Positions 44,471-52,024 of a stretch of DNA of 52,024 bases are shown one piece after another (the stretch's first letter is position 1; each line of letters opens with the position of its first letter). The notes under the pieces are model-generated. The model was not told the DNA's origin and did no database searches. It was given only the letters and a program-made list of their open reading frames with translations. This DNA is from Balneolales bacterium (GTDB taxonomy: Bacteria; Bacteroidota; Rhodothermia; Balneolales; Cyclonatronaceae), in contig JAIULZ010000010.1 in the NCBI GenBank assembly GCA_022565805.1, positions 1 through 52,024 on the forward strand, written 5' to 3'. The position numbers and the translations under genes are program-made.

Positions 44471-46309
44471 ATGCCCATCACAGAAAACGAATCTCAGCGC
44501 ACACAAACTGCTGTAATAGTCTTACAGATTTTAATTACAGCGATCTTTGCGATTATGTTTGGCCGCTTAATATATCTGCAGATATTCCAATATGATGTTT
44601 ACAGCCCTATTAGTGAGCGAAACAGCATTCGACAGCAAATAGTGAACCCCGCACGTGGTCTTATTTTCGACCGCCACGGAAATCTCTTAGTTGGTAATGA
44701 GCCTTCATTTACCATCACCATTACCCCGCTAAACTTCGATATGAGCAGTATTCCCTTGCTTAGTAAGTTAACTGGTACAGAAAAAGAGGAAATAGAGCGC
44801 AGGGTGATGGAAGCCAGGAGCTATTCGTTTCACAGAGAAAGCAGACTTTTAAGAGATGTAAGTTTTGAGGTTTTTTCTGATGTACAGGAAAATCTGTGGA
44901 GACTTCCCGGTATAAGTCATCAGGTTGAGGGAAAAAGAAGTTATCCGACTCCGGTACGGCTTTCGCATGCACTGGGATATATGGCCGAAGTAAGCAGGGC
45001 AGAATTAAACAGCTCACCGGATTACCGAATGGGAGATTTGATCGGAAGAAGTGGTCTGGAAAGAATCTACGAACCCTATTTAAGGGGCGAAAAAGGCACA
45101 CAATTTGTTACCATTAACGCTTTTGGCAGAGCGCTCGGCCCTTTTAATGAAGGCATACTTGATATTACACCTCAAAGGGGTGTAAATATATACAGCACCT
45201 TAGATACCGAACTCCAAAGGGTAGCCGAAGAACTGCTTGCCGGCAAGGTTGGTGGCGTAGTAGCGCTTAACCCAAAAACCGGTGCTATATTAGCCATGGC
45301 AAGCTCTCCCGATTACGACAACTCCAGATTAGCCGGAAGATTAGACCGCAGCTATTGGCAGGAAATAAATGCAGACTCACTTACCCCACTTTTCAATCGC
45401 TCGGTAGCAGCAATGCAACCCCCCGGCTCAACAACAAAGCCCCTTATGGGACTCATAGGAATGAGACTTGGGCTTATTTCTGAGGAAACTACTATTTTCT
45501 GCGCCGGTGGCTATCAACGGGGACGTTTTTACAGATGCCTGAGACATCACGGAAACCAAACTATTGGCCAGGCTATAGAAACATCCTGTAATACATTTTT
45601 CTATGCATTAATGGATCAGATTGTAAACCGGCACGGCCTTAATGTGTGGAAAGAAATGATGAACGACACAGGCCTTGGAGTTAGTTCAGGTATCGATCTA
45701 ACCAACGAAGTTCGCGGAATTGTACCCGACAGCGCCTACTTTAACCGTGTTTTCGGGGTGCGCCAATGGGGTCTAGGCGATATGATTAATCTTGGAATCG
45801 GCCAGGGAGCAATGGGAACAACCCCTCTTCAAATGGCAATTTCCACAGCCGCTATTGCCAATAACGGCTATCGCGTAACTCCTCACTTAATCTCGCACAT
45901 AGAGTTCGAAGATGGTCAAACCGAAAATATCGTCGACCCGCCGGTTCGCATAGACTGGATGCAGCCCAATCATTTAAAGACAGTACAAAAAGGTATGCGA
46001 AAAGCCGTAACCGATGGATCTGGCCGATTCTACGCCAACCTTCGCGACGTACCCGTTGCAGGCAAAACCGGTACTGCTCAAAATCCACATGGACAAAACC
46101 ACGGCTGGTTTATCACCTACGCACCTTTCGACGACCCGGAAATAGTAATTGCTGTATTACTCCAAAATGCCGGATTTGGCTCCATTTCTGCAGCACCTGT
46201 TGCAGGTATGATGATGGAGCAATACTTCTATGGCGAAATAAGAAGACCCCATGTTTACCAAATGATGCTGGATTTTAAGCCCGCTCCTTTTAACCCTAAT
46301 AACAACTAA
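44471..46309 (+). CDS. mrdA: Penicillin-binding protein 2 (peptidoglycan transpeptidase)
   Basis: A 612-residue class B PBP of the elongasome. A single membrane helix (about 17-37) is followed by the dimerisation domain with NPARGLIFDRHGNLL. The transpeptidase domain has the SxxK motif at Ser320-Lys323 (GSTTK), SxN at Ser372-Asn374 (TSCN) and KTG in VAGKTGTAQ. GRSGLERIYEPYLRG is typical of PBP2. Length is standard. rodA starts 4 bp downstream, as the two proteins form one complex. Confidence 0.95.
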   Translation: MPITENESQRTQTAVIVLQILITAIFAIMFGRLIYLQIFQYDVYSPISERNSIRQQIVNPARGLIFDRHGNLLVGNEPSFTITITPLNFDMSSIPLLSKLTGTEKEEIERRVMEARSYSFHRESRLLRDVSFEVFSDVQENLWRLPGISHQVEGKRSYPTPVRLSHALGYMAEVSRAELNSSPDYRMGDLIGRSGLERIYEPYLRGEKGTQFVTINAFGRALGPFNEGILDITPQRGVNIYSTLDTELQRVAEELLAGKVGGVVALNPKTGAILAMASSPDYDNSRLAGRLDRSYWQEINADSLTPLFNRSVAAMQPPGSTTKPLMGLIGMRLGLISEETTIFCAGGYQRGRFYRCLRHHGNQTIGQAIETSCNTFFYALMDQIVNRHGLNVWKEMMNDTGLGVSSGIDLTNEVRGIVPDSAYFNRVFGVRQWGLGDMINLGIGQGAMGTTPLQMAISTAAIANNGYRVTPHLISHIEFEDGQTENIVDPPVRIDWMQPNHLKTVQKGMRKAVTDGSGRFYANLRDVPVAGKTGTAQNPHGQNHGWFITYAPFDDPEIVIAVLLQNAGFGSISAAPVAGMMMEQYFYGEIRRPHVYQMMLDFKPAPFNPNNN

Positions 46310-46313
46310 GCCC

Positions 46314-47558
46314 ATGACTTGGTATACCAAATTCGACTGGCTTCTGTTTATTAGCTGGCTGGGGCTCAGCCTCATAGGTCTGATAGCTATTTATAGCGCA
46401 ACACAAGGGCCAATGCACCAAGACACCTTTATTGCCGGGAATTTTAGCAGACAGGTCTTACACCTTGTCCTGGGTCTTATTATTATTGTGATTATGTTGT
46501 TTATTTCGCCCAGAGCTTATGTTCAGCTTGCACTGCCCGGCTATTTGCTATGTCTGTTTATAGCCCTTCTTACCGTCTTTTTCGGAGTAGAAGTTGGTGG
46601 AGAAAGAAACTGGCTTAATATAGCCGGCTTCAGGCTTCAAATCAGTGAGTTTATGAAACTTGGTACTATACTCGCCATTGCCGCCTATCTTAGTAATTTC
46701 CGAAATGCGACTACCAGTAACTTCCAGACTATAACGGTTATTTTAGTCCTGATTTTGGCACCGGTTGGCTTAATAACACTACATGGAGATACCGGAACAA
46801 GTCTTGTTTATATTGCGCTTATACCTTTTATTCTTTTTTGGGTTGGTCTCTCTTACGGGTATTCCCTTCTACTTACAGTACCCGCCCTAATTGCTTATTT
46901 CACGATAATTAATATTTATGTTGCAGCTGCCATTTCACTCTTACTGGTATTTGCAGTTTTTATGCTGGAAAAAAAACCGGCGCTTACCATTGGCAGCGTG
47001 GTAGTTTGTATTCTCGTTGTGCTAGGCGTACAGTTTATGCTAACCGAAGTTTTGCAACCTCACCAAAGAGCAAGAGTAGAATCGTTTCACGACCCTTCTG
47101 TAGATCCTCATGGCGCAGGCTGGAACGTTATACAGGCGAAGACAGCAATCAGCTCGGGCGGGATACATGGTAAAGGATTTTTGCAAGGTACACAAACACA
47201 GCTACGCTTTCTGCCGGAACAGCAAACCGACTTTATTTTTTGTGTGATTAGCGAAGAGTTCGGTCTTATTGGCGGTGGCTTAACTCTGTTTCTTTTTTTT
47301 CTGATGATTTCCCGGCTTATTGCTATTGCCGGAAGCCATAAAAACTCGTTTGCCAAGGTTACTATAATTGGGGTCGCCTCCGTATTTATCATTCATATTA
47401 TAGTTAATCTGGGGATGGCTATGGCTTTGTTGCCCGTAATAGGCATCCCTCTGCCGCTTATTAGCTATGGCGGATCATCTTTCCTCAGCTTCTCCATCAT
47501 GATCGGGCTCTGTTTAAACTTCGATTATTACATGAGAGATTTCGGGCTTTACTCTTGA
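46314..47558 (+). CDS. rodA: Peptidoglycan glycosyltransferase RodA (SEDS family)
   Basis: A 414-residue polytopic membrane protein with about ten segments that polymerises glycan strands with PBP2. The SEDS signatures are GGERNWLNIAGFRLQISEFMKLG, the long periplasmic loop near VESFHDPSVDPHGAGWNVIQAK containing the catalytic-region Asp, LPEQQTDFIFCVISEEFGLIGG, and GIPLPLISYGGSSFLSFSI at the end. Length is slightly over E. coli RodA. It ends the mre run; the convergent rnhB ends 32 bp away. Confidence 0.95.
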   Translation: MTWYTKFDWLLFISWLGLSLIGLIAIYSATQGPMHQDTFIAGNFSRQVLHLVLGLIIIVIMLFISPRAYVQLALPGYLLCLFIALLTVFFGVEVGGERNWLNIAGFRLQISEFMKLGTILAIAAYLSNFRNATTSNFQTITVILVLILAPVGLITLHGDTGTSLVYIALIPFILFWVGLSYGYSLLLTVPALIAYFTIINIYVAAAISLLLVFAVFMLEKKPALTIGSVVVCILVVLGVQFMLTEVLQPHQRARVESFHDPSVDPHGAGWNVIQAKTAISSGGIHGKGFLQGTQTQLRFLPEQQTDFIFCVISEEFGLIGGGLTLFLFFLMISRLIAIAGSHKNSFAKVTIIGVASVFIIHIIVNLGMAMALLPVIGIPLPLISYGGSSFLSFSIMIGLCLNFDYYMRDFGLYS

Positions 47559-47590
47559 TAAACCCATGCACTGCTAAGGAATTAGGAAAA

Positions 47591-48280
47591 TTATTCTGGC
47601 GAAACAGCTTCCTGATTTGTGTTGAGCCGAAAAGACCGGCGATGATGCGCAGTATATCCATACTTTTTTAGCCCCTCGTAGTGTACCTTTGTTGGGTAAC
47701 CCACGTTAGTATCCCAGCCGTAAAAAGGATGTTTATCATGAAGATTAAGCATGTATTCATCTCTGTATGTCTTTGCAAGAATAGACGCAGCCGCAATACT
47801 TGCAGAACGCCCGTCTCCTTTAACAAGACATTGATGTGGAATCACTTCCGGTAGATATCGGTTACCGTCTATAAGTAGGTAATCAGGGGCCGGCTGTGCT
47901 TTAAGAGTACACTTTCGCATTGCCTGCAGAGATGCCCACAAGATGTTCATTTGATCGATTTCGACCGGTGTACAGCTTTGGATCGCCCAGTACATGGCCT
48001 TCTCCTTTATTAGAGCAGCCAGATGCTCCCGCTCTGCTTTACGCTTGATGAGTTTACTGTCGCGAATCCCATCTACATCAAAATCCTCCCCTAAAATAAC
48101 CCCTGCCGCCACAACGGGGCCGGCAAGACAACCTCTGCCAACCTCATCGAGCCCCATTATTCGAGAAAAACCTTCTCTGCTCAACTCCCTTTCTATTGAA
48201 TATAAGTCTGAATCGCTCCCTGCTTCACCCTTCTTTTGTGCAGTCGTAACCTTTGTTTTTACCTTATGTGTTTTTGCCAT
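47591..48280 (-). CDS. rnhB: Ribonuclease HII
   Basis: A 229-residue endonuclease that nicks RNA in RNA-DNA hybrids and at single ribonucleotides. The N-terminal catalytic block GLDEVGRGCLAGPVVAAGVIL carries the DEVGRG motif (Asp, Glu). YLLIDGN supplies the next Asp, and KGDGRSASIAAASILAKTYRD follows, with the fourth acidic residue just beyond. A 35-residue Lys-rich N-terminus (MAKTHKVKTKVTTAQKKGE) is not part of the domain. An ATG closer to the core is absent. It converges on rodA. Confidence 0.93.
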   Translation of the reverse strand: MAKTHKVKTKVTTAQKKGEAGSDSDLYSIERELSREGFSRIMGLDEVGRGCLAGPVVAAGVILGEDFDVDGIRDSKLIKRKAEREHLAALIKEKAMYWAIQSCTPVEIDQMNILWASLQAMRKCTLKAQPAPDYLLIDGNRYLPEVIPHQCLVKGDGRSASIAAASILAKTYRDEYMLNLHDKHPFYGWDTNVGYPTKVHYEGLKKYGYTAHHRRSFRLNTNQEAVSPE

Positions 48281-48591
48281 GCCATTTTTTCTTGAAATAT
48301 TCTGTTTTTAGAGGATGTACCAGAGCATATAAATGATGGTTATATCTATGTTTTTAACGGTGTACATATCGCTAAAAATCGGATACCATATTTTGATCTA
48401 TCAAAAAGCCCAAAATAACCAACAAAAGAGATATTCTTATGAAATAAAGAAATGTGAATAAAATAAAAAGGCACGATAAATTGAGAGACAGAGTTTAAAT
48501 AAATGAACTACTTCGGCTTTGCAGAAAGCTTTTTATAGCCGTTGAATTAGAATACTAATAAATATTTTTAGCTTCAGCTCAGGTTTTCGGT
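48281..48591. other. Intergenic region between rnhB and the VWA gene
   Basis: About 310 bp of A/T-rich DNA holding the divergent promoters. A small hairpin GCTTT/AAAGC with a T5 tail lies at 48516-48534. No gene or repeat is visible. Confidence 0.45.
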
Positions 48592-49698
48592 ATGCATTTT
48601 CGCTATTTAAAATGGGACGAACGTTTTGGCAGGCAAGATACCAAATCTCCGTTCGATCGTTTAAATGATATTTTCCAGCAGCTTCTATTAATTAGTAGTG
48701 GCGATGTTGCTCAAGCTTTAAAATGGCTTACTGAGCTGGATAAGGAATACAAACTTACTTCGGAGGATGAAGGATATGGAATGTCTGACTTCATCGAAGA
48801 TCTTGAGCAAAAGGGCTATATCAAATATAACGAAGACAAAGTTGAAATTGTAATTACCCGGAAAACCGAACGGGAATTACGAACTAAATCGCTTGAAGAG
48901 ATTTTCCGAAATCTAAAAAAAGACAAAGCGGGTGATCATAAAACATCATTTCAGGGAAGAGGACTTGAGCGCCAACCGGAAACGAAGAAATGGGCTTATG
49001 GAGACGATTTAAATCATTTCGATTCGACAGGGACCCTTCTCAATGCGCTTCGGAATAGTCCTTTAGACTCTTTTAAACTCTCTGAAGATGATCTTGAAGT
49101 TTATGAAACTGACCATAATACATCTTCTGCAACTGTGCTCATGATAGATTTGAGTCACTCTATGATCTTATACGGAGAAGATCGTATTACTCCGGCTAAA
49201 AAAGTGGCTATGGCCTTGGCTGAGCTCATATTAAACCGCTATAGTAAAGACAGTTTAGACATTATTGCTTTCGGAAACGATGTTTGGCCGGTTTCTGTAG
49301 AAGACCTGCCCTATTTAAAAGTTGGTCCTTACCACACCAATACGCTGGCCGGACTTGAGCTGGCGCGACATATTTTACAGCGAAAGCGCCACGCAAACAA
49401 ACAAATTTTGATGATTACAGACGGAAAACCTTCCGCCATGTATGAAAATGGCAAGCTGTATAAAAACAGCTTCGGGCTTGACCGGAAAATTGTGAATAAA
49501 GTTTTAAACGAGGCGGTAATATGCAAGAAGGAAAAAATTACCATTACCACTTTTATGATCGCCCGTGATGCTTATTTACAAAATTTTGTTCGGGAAATGA
49601 CGGAGGCCAATAAGGGCAGGGCCTATTTTTCGAGTATAGATAATCTTGGTGGTTTCGTACTGGAAGACTACGTAAGAAACCGGAAAAAGCGAGTCTAA
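48592..49698 (+). CDS. von Willebrand factor A domain protein
   Basis: A 368-residue cytosolic protein. Residues 1-170 are charged and unrecognised. Residues about 178-360 form a VWA domain with the MIDAS residues Asp186, Ser188 and Ser190 (DLSHSM), a Thr in YHTNTLAGLE and the Asp in ITDGKPS. The type recalls VWA partners of MoxR-like AAA+ ATPases (chelatase-like), but no such ATPase lies nearby. It is a single gene; an A/T-rich leader precedes the ATG. Function is unknown. Confidence 0.82.
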   Translation: MHFRYLKWDERFGRQDTKSPFDRLNDIFQQLLLISSGDVAQALKWLTELDKEYKLTSEDEGYGMSDFIEDLEQKGYIKYNEDKVEIVITRKTERELRTKSLEEIFRNLKKDKAGDHKTSFQGRGLERQPETKKWAYGDDLNHFDSTGTLLNALRNSPLDSFKLSEDDLEVYETDHNTSSATVLMIDLSHSMILYGEDRITPAKKVAMALAELILNRYSKDSLDIIAFGNDVWPVSVEDLPYLKVGPYHTNTLAGLELARHILQRKRHANKQILMITDGKPSAMYENGKLYKNSFGLDRKIVNKVLNEAVICKKEKITITTFMIARDAYLQNFVREMTEANKGRAYFSSIDNLGGFVLEDYVRNRKKRV

Positions 49699-49729
49699 TA
49701 TGGCTTGGCGAAACCGTTAATCCGAATCT

Positions 49730-49748
49730 GGTTTTTCAAAGCCTGCTA
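49730..49748. repeat. Terminal-repeat fragment of dispersed TIR element (copy H)
   Basis: GGTTTTTCAAAGCCTGCTA matches the inverse of the left terminal repeat of the reference element at 18 of 19 positions. It lies in the 3' region of the VWA gene, just before a GGGTGATGA site. Confidence 0.55.
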
Positions 49749-49791
49749 TCTGTATTTTTAGGGTGATGATATTTGAGTCGGTCGCTCTTTT

Positions 49792-51120
49792 CTATTCGTA
49801 AAGCAGGTAGGGTTCGCGCAGTTTACGAAAAACCTCTACATCATCTTCCCAGAAAGATTTTGCCGGCTGGTATGACTCAAGCAAGAAATCGATTTGTCGG
49901 GTCCCGGCCAAATTATACATAAAGCGATTAGTCTTTGCCTCAGAATCGTAGCGAATCATTTCCCGAATTAGCGAAAGTCCCATTTCAACAGGCTGGAGCT
50001 CCGTGGGATTTAGCGTGAGCGGAGATATGCGAACTCCCTTATTAACGACTCCCTCATGCTTGGGTGATGTTGCCATTCCCGGAATTGATTCTGGCGTGAA
50101 AAAGATTTTTTCGAGGCTTACCGGAAATTCGCTTTCGAGTCGTTGCAATACCGAATCCGGCAAACTTAAGCTTGGTGAACCTATGATCAAAAAAGGATCG
50201 CGTGTACCGCGTCCTTCAGACATATTTGTACCCTCGAGAAAGCACATGCCCGGGTAAACCAGTGTATTGGTAAAATGAGGAAGATTAGGTGAGGGTGGTC
50301 TCCAGTCTGGCAAAGGCTCTATATCGGTCCATGCATGATTGCGCATCCAGTTTTCCATTTTAATAACGCGCAAATTCGGGGGCATGGTGTTTTCCGGGTT
50401 AATCCAGCCAAGACCAAGCATCATAGTAGCAAGTTCACCAATAGTCATTCCATGAGAAACCGGAATTGGGAAAGCCCCAACAAAAGATCTGAATTCGTCT
50501 TCCATCAGCCAGCCCGAAATATATTCCCCGCCGAGAGGATTTGGGCGGTCGAGTACCCAGATTTCAACATCATTTTCAGCAGCGGCTTCCATAGCAAGGC
50601 CTAAGGTAGAAATATAGGTATAAAAGCGTGCACCGGCATCCTGTAAGTCGAAAATAAGTATGTCTACATCTTTAAGCATAGATGGTATTGGCTTTCTTGT
50701 ACTACCGTACAAAGAAAAAACAGGAAGACCGGTTTGCAGATCAATATCATCCTGTACTTCTTCTCCCGCGGGCAGATCTCCCCGAAAACCATGCTCAGGG
50801 GCAAAAAGGGCCGTTATTTGTACATCTCGGGAAATGAGGGTGTCGAGGAGGTGAGTTTGTGCAACACGGCTCGAGGGATTAGCAATTAAGCCAACACGCT
50901 TATCTTTGAGCTCTGCAAGGTGTTTATCTAAAAGAACCATGGCACCTGTACGGAAGCTATTTGAGCCAACAGCTTCTTCAGAATAATCTGCTACATTTGC
51001 ACCGGAATCGGGCGTATCCGGGAAAAAAGAATCCCGGTCCGCACAACCAACAGTAAACCAAAATAATACTGCGAGTAATTGTATATGCAAGCTACATATG
51101 CGGATACCGGGATAATACAT
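49792..51120 (-). CDS. Exo-beta-N-acetylmuramidase NamZ-like lipoprotein (DUF1343)
   Basis: A 442-residue exported protein. A signal peptide ends with the lipobox-like TVGC (Cys26), so it should be a lipoprotein. The DUF1343 core shows KRVGLIANPSSR, ITALFAPEHGFRGDLPAGEE, LPVFSLYGSTRKP, DVDILIFDLQDAGARFYTYISTL, WVLDRPNPLGG and LEGTNMSEGRGT. Members such as B. subtilis NamZ remove terminal MurNAc from glycan strands in cell-wall recycling. The frame opens up to 51375, but the ATG at 51120 starts the signal peptide and avoids overlap with ndk. It follows ndk by 37 bp on the same strand. Confidence 0.9.
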   Translation of the reverse strand: MYYPGIRICSLHIQLLAVLFWFTVGCADRDSFFPDTPDSGANVADYSEEAVGSNSFRTGAMVLLDKHLAELKDKRVGLIANPSSRVAQTHLLDTLISRDVQITALFAPEHGFRGDLPAGEEVQDDIDLQTGLPVFSLYGSTRKPIPSMLKDVDILIFDLQDAGARFYTYISTLGLAMEAAAENDVEIWVLDRPNPLGGEYISGWLMEDEFRSFVGAFPIPVSHGMTIGELATMMLGLGWINPENTMPPNLRVIKMENWMRNHAWTDIEPLPDWRPPSPNLPHFTNTLVYPGMCFLEGTNMSEGRGTRDPFLIIGSPSLSLPDSVLQRLESEFPVSLEKIFFTPESIPGMATSPKHEGVVNKGVRISPLTLNPTELQPVEMGLSLIREMIRYDSEAKTNRFMYNLAGTRQIDFLLESYQPAKSFWEDDVEVFRKLREPYLLYE

Positions 51121-51157
51121 ACATGAATTATTATTTAACTCATTATACGGGGAATTA

Positions 51158-51589
51158 TTACCCAAGGTTCGCAACTTCTTCGGATTTTGCGAAGAAATAG
51201 GCAGACTCAATTTGGGCATTTTCGTCAGAATCAGAGCCGTGCACAATATTTTCGGCTTTGCTATCAGCATAAAGCTTGCGAATAGTGCCTTCTTCAGCTT
51301 CGGCAGGGTCAGTCGCTCCAATAAGTTTACGGAAATCCGCAACTGCATTTTCTTTTTCCAAAATAATAGGAACACAAGGGCCGGAGCTCATAAACTCACA
51401 CAATTCGCCGTAAAAAGGACGCTCCTTATGTACTTCATAAAATCCGCCTGCGGTTGCCGGGGTTAATCGAACCATCTTCATTGCAATAATTTTGAAACCT
51501 GCTTTTTGGATCTGTGCAATTACTTCGCCTTCTTTTCCTTTAAGAACACAGTCTGGTTTTAAAATGGTAAGCGTTCTGTTTGATGCCAT
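51158..51589 (-). CDS. ndk: Nucleoside diphosphate kinase
   Basis: A 143-residue enzyme balancing nucleoside triphosphates by a phosphohistidine intermediate. [13 protein letters not shown] begins the fold (KPD conserved). The active-site His117 is in [27 protein letters not shown] and [15 protein letters not shown] are further signatures. Length is standard. It is probably transcribed with the NamZ-like gene. Confidence 0.96.
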   Translation of the reverse strand: MASNRTLTILKPDCVLKGKEGEVIAQIQKAGFKIIAMKMVRLTPATAGGFYEVHKERPFYGELCEFMSSGPCVPIILEKENAVADFRKLIGATDPAEAEEGTIRKLYADSKAENIVHGSDSDENAQIESAYFFAKSEEVANLG

Positions 51590-51637
51590 AATAATATGTA
51601 ATTAATCGATTGAATGATAGTGATAGTGATTTGTGGC

Positions 51638-51658
51638 TGATGCCTGACGCCTGATAGT
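51638..51658. repeat. Short heptanucleotide repeat
   Basis: Three 7-bp units in register, TGATGCC, TGACGCC, TGATAGT, about 50 bp upstream of ndk. They belong to the same drifting TGAYNCC-like series as the array at 33-102. Confidence 0.55.
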
Positions 51659-51720
51659 TGCTCTTGCCTCAGAATGTTTTCAAAGTCTTTAATTATAAAA
51701 TGAAGACTTCACAGACAAAA

Positions 51721-51753
51721 CAAGCAAGTATATACTGCTTGATCTTTTTTTTT
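51721..51753 (+). terminator. Orphan hairpin with T-run
   Basis: CAAGC (51721-51725) pairs with GCTTG (51737-51741), with AGTATATACT able to pair within, followed by a run of nine T. No plus-strand gene precedes it in this window, so it may be an sRNA end or accidental. Confidence 0.35.
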
Positions 51754-51972
51754 GAAAAATAATGCCGGGTTTTAACATACTGTGTCTCATAGCTATAATA
51801 CCTTAAATAAACAACCATGCACACATTAAGCAGTTGCCACTTTTATAACTGCCTCAATATACGGCTAAACATGTATTTTTGGATACAAAACGAACGTATA
51901 ATTAGGTTAAGAACCGAAACAGACTGTACAGTTTTGTAAAAACCTCTCTTTCCTTAACTAAGGCACACTTAA

Positions 51973-52024
51973 AAGAAGGCTTTGCAAAACCACTCTTTTG
52001 CCCGCCTTCTTCCTTGGAGCAAAA
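51973..52024. mobile_element. Dispersed TIR element, copy D (cut by the window end)
   Basis: The first 52 bases match the inverse strand of the right half of the reference copy (29407-29458), with only three or four differences, starting AAGAAGGCTTTGCAAAACC and running through CTCTTTTGCCCGCC. It leaves the window still matching, so a full copy probably continues beyond 52024. Confidence 0.8.

Larger units (their letters stand above)
51590..52024. other. Gene-free stretch at the right end of the window
   Basis: About 435 bp upstream of ndk. It contains short heptamer repeats (51638-51658), two hairpins (51683-51709 and 51721-51741) followed by a T-run, and a truncated copy of the dispersed TIR element at the very end (51973-52024). 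No gene is visible. Confidence 0.6.

Noticed and set aside
51716-51730. 15-bp match CAAAACAAGCAAGTA also at 20771-20785
   Set aside because: In 52 kb of A/T-biased DNA one or more such 15-bp pairs are expected by chance, and the flanks do not align.
1-52024. tRNA, rRNA and riboswitch genes
   Set aside because: I looked for T-loop/anticodon patterns and for SAM, lysine or cobalamin riboswitch features ahead of metF, asd and dapD by eye and found none; a covariance-model search would be decisive.

Overview
The window is an ordinary bacterial chromosome segment with about 49 protein genes, no rRNA or tRNA, no CRISPR array and no intact insertion sequence. Most start codons lack a clear Shine-Dalgarno sequence and follow A/T-rich leaders. 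The order purN-purH-mreBCD-mrdA-rodA and an archaeal/fungal-type aspartate-semialdehyde dehydrogenase also fit the Fibrobacterota-Chlorobiota-Bacteroidota group. My best guess is a member of Balneolota/Rhodothermota. This placement is inferred from gene content and is not proven.

Layout. Bases 1-174 carry a heptamer tandem repeat. 174-3543 (-) is a lysine/diaminopimelate block: M20 amidohydrolase, dapD and asd, followed by a small lipoprotein gene. 4820-10926 (+) holds glyS, a DCC-family protein, metF, an NlpC/P60 lipoprotein, pdxJ, era and a NusG paralogue. 11456-20430 (-) holds NAD-type isocitrate dehydrogenase, then a run read in the order HU, ruvX, def, fmt, penicillin-acylase-type hydrolase and a small membrane protein, and finally the RelA/SpoT gene at the right end. 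21124-22935 (-) has an M29 aminopeptidase and an orphan ABC ATPase. 23139-29290 (+) has a large acidic protein, a pccB-like carboxyltransferase, rarA and an FMN reductase. 29581-33252 (-) has a tandem alpha-CTD-like protein, a tiny membrane protein, a FloA-like protein and a MOCOS-like aminotransferase. 33958-37115 (+) has tryptophan dioxygenase, recA and recX. 37839-47558 (+) is a tightly packed nine-gene run from a PerM-type permease through ldcA, purN, purH, mreBCD and mrdA to rodA. The right end has rnhB (-), a VWA protein (+), a NamZ-type muramidase (-) and ndk (-).

How the genes connect. Several modules concern the envelope: diaminopimelate supply (asd, dapD, possibly the M20 enzyme), elongation (mreBCD, mrdA, rodA) and peptidoglycan turnover or recycling (ldcA, NamZ, NlpC/P60). 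Translation and its processing are represented by glyS, fmt, def and era. DNA maintenance is represented by recA, recX, ruvX, rarA and HU.

The most unusual signals are the following: (1) a stand-alone protein made of two RNA-polymerase alpha-CTD-like domains that keep the UP-element-contacting residues; (2) a 144-bp MITE/REP-like element with terminal inverted repeats and several degenerate, half-length or truncated copies; (3) strong over-representation of the 9-mer GGGTGATGG on both strands; (4) drifting 7-bp tandem repeats in intergenic DNA; (5) an acidic, disordered protein with a repeated P-hydrophobic-aromatic-basic short motif; and (6) a short FloA-like protein.
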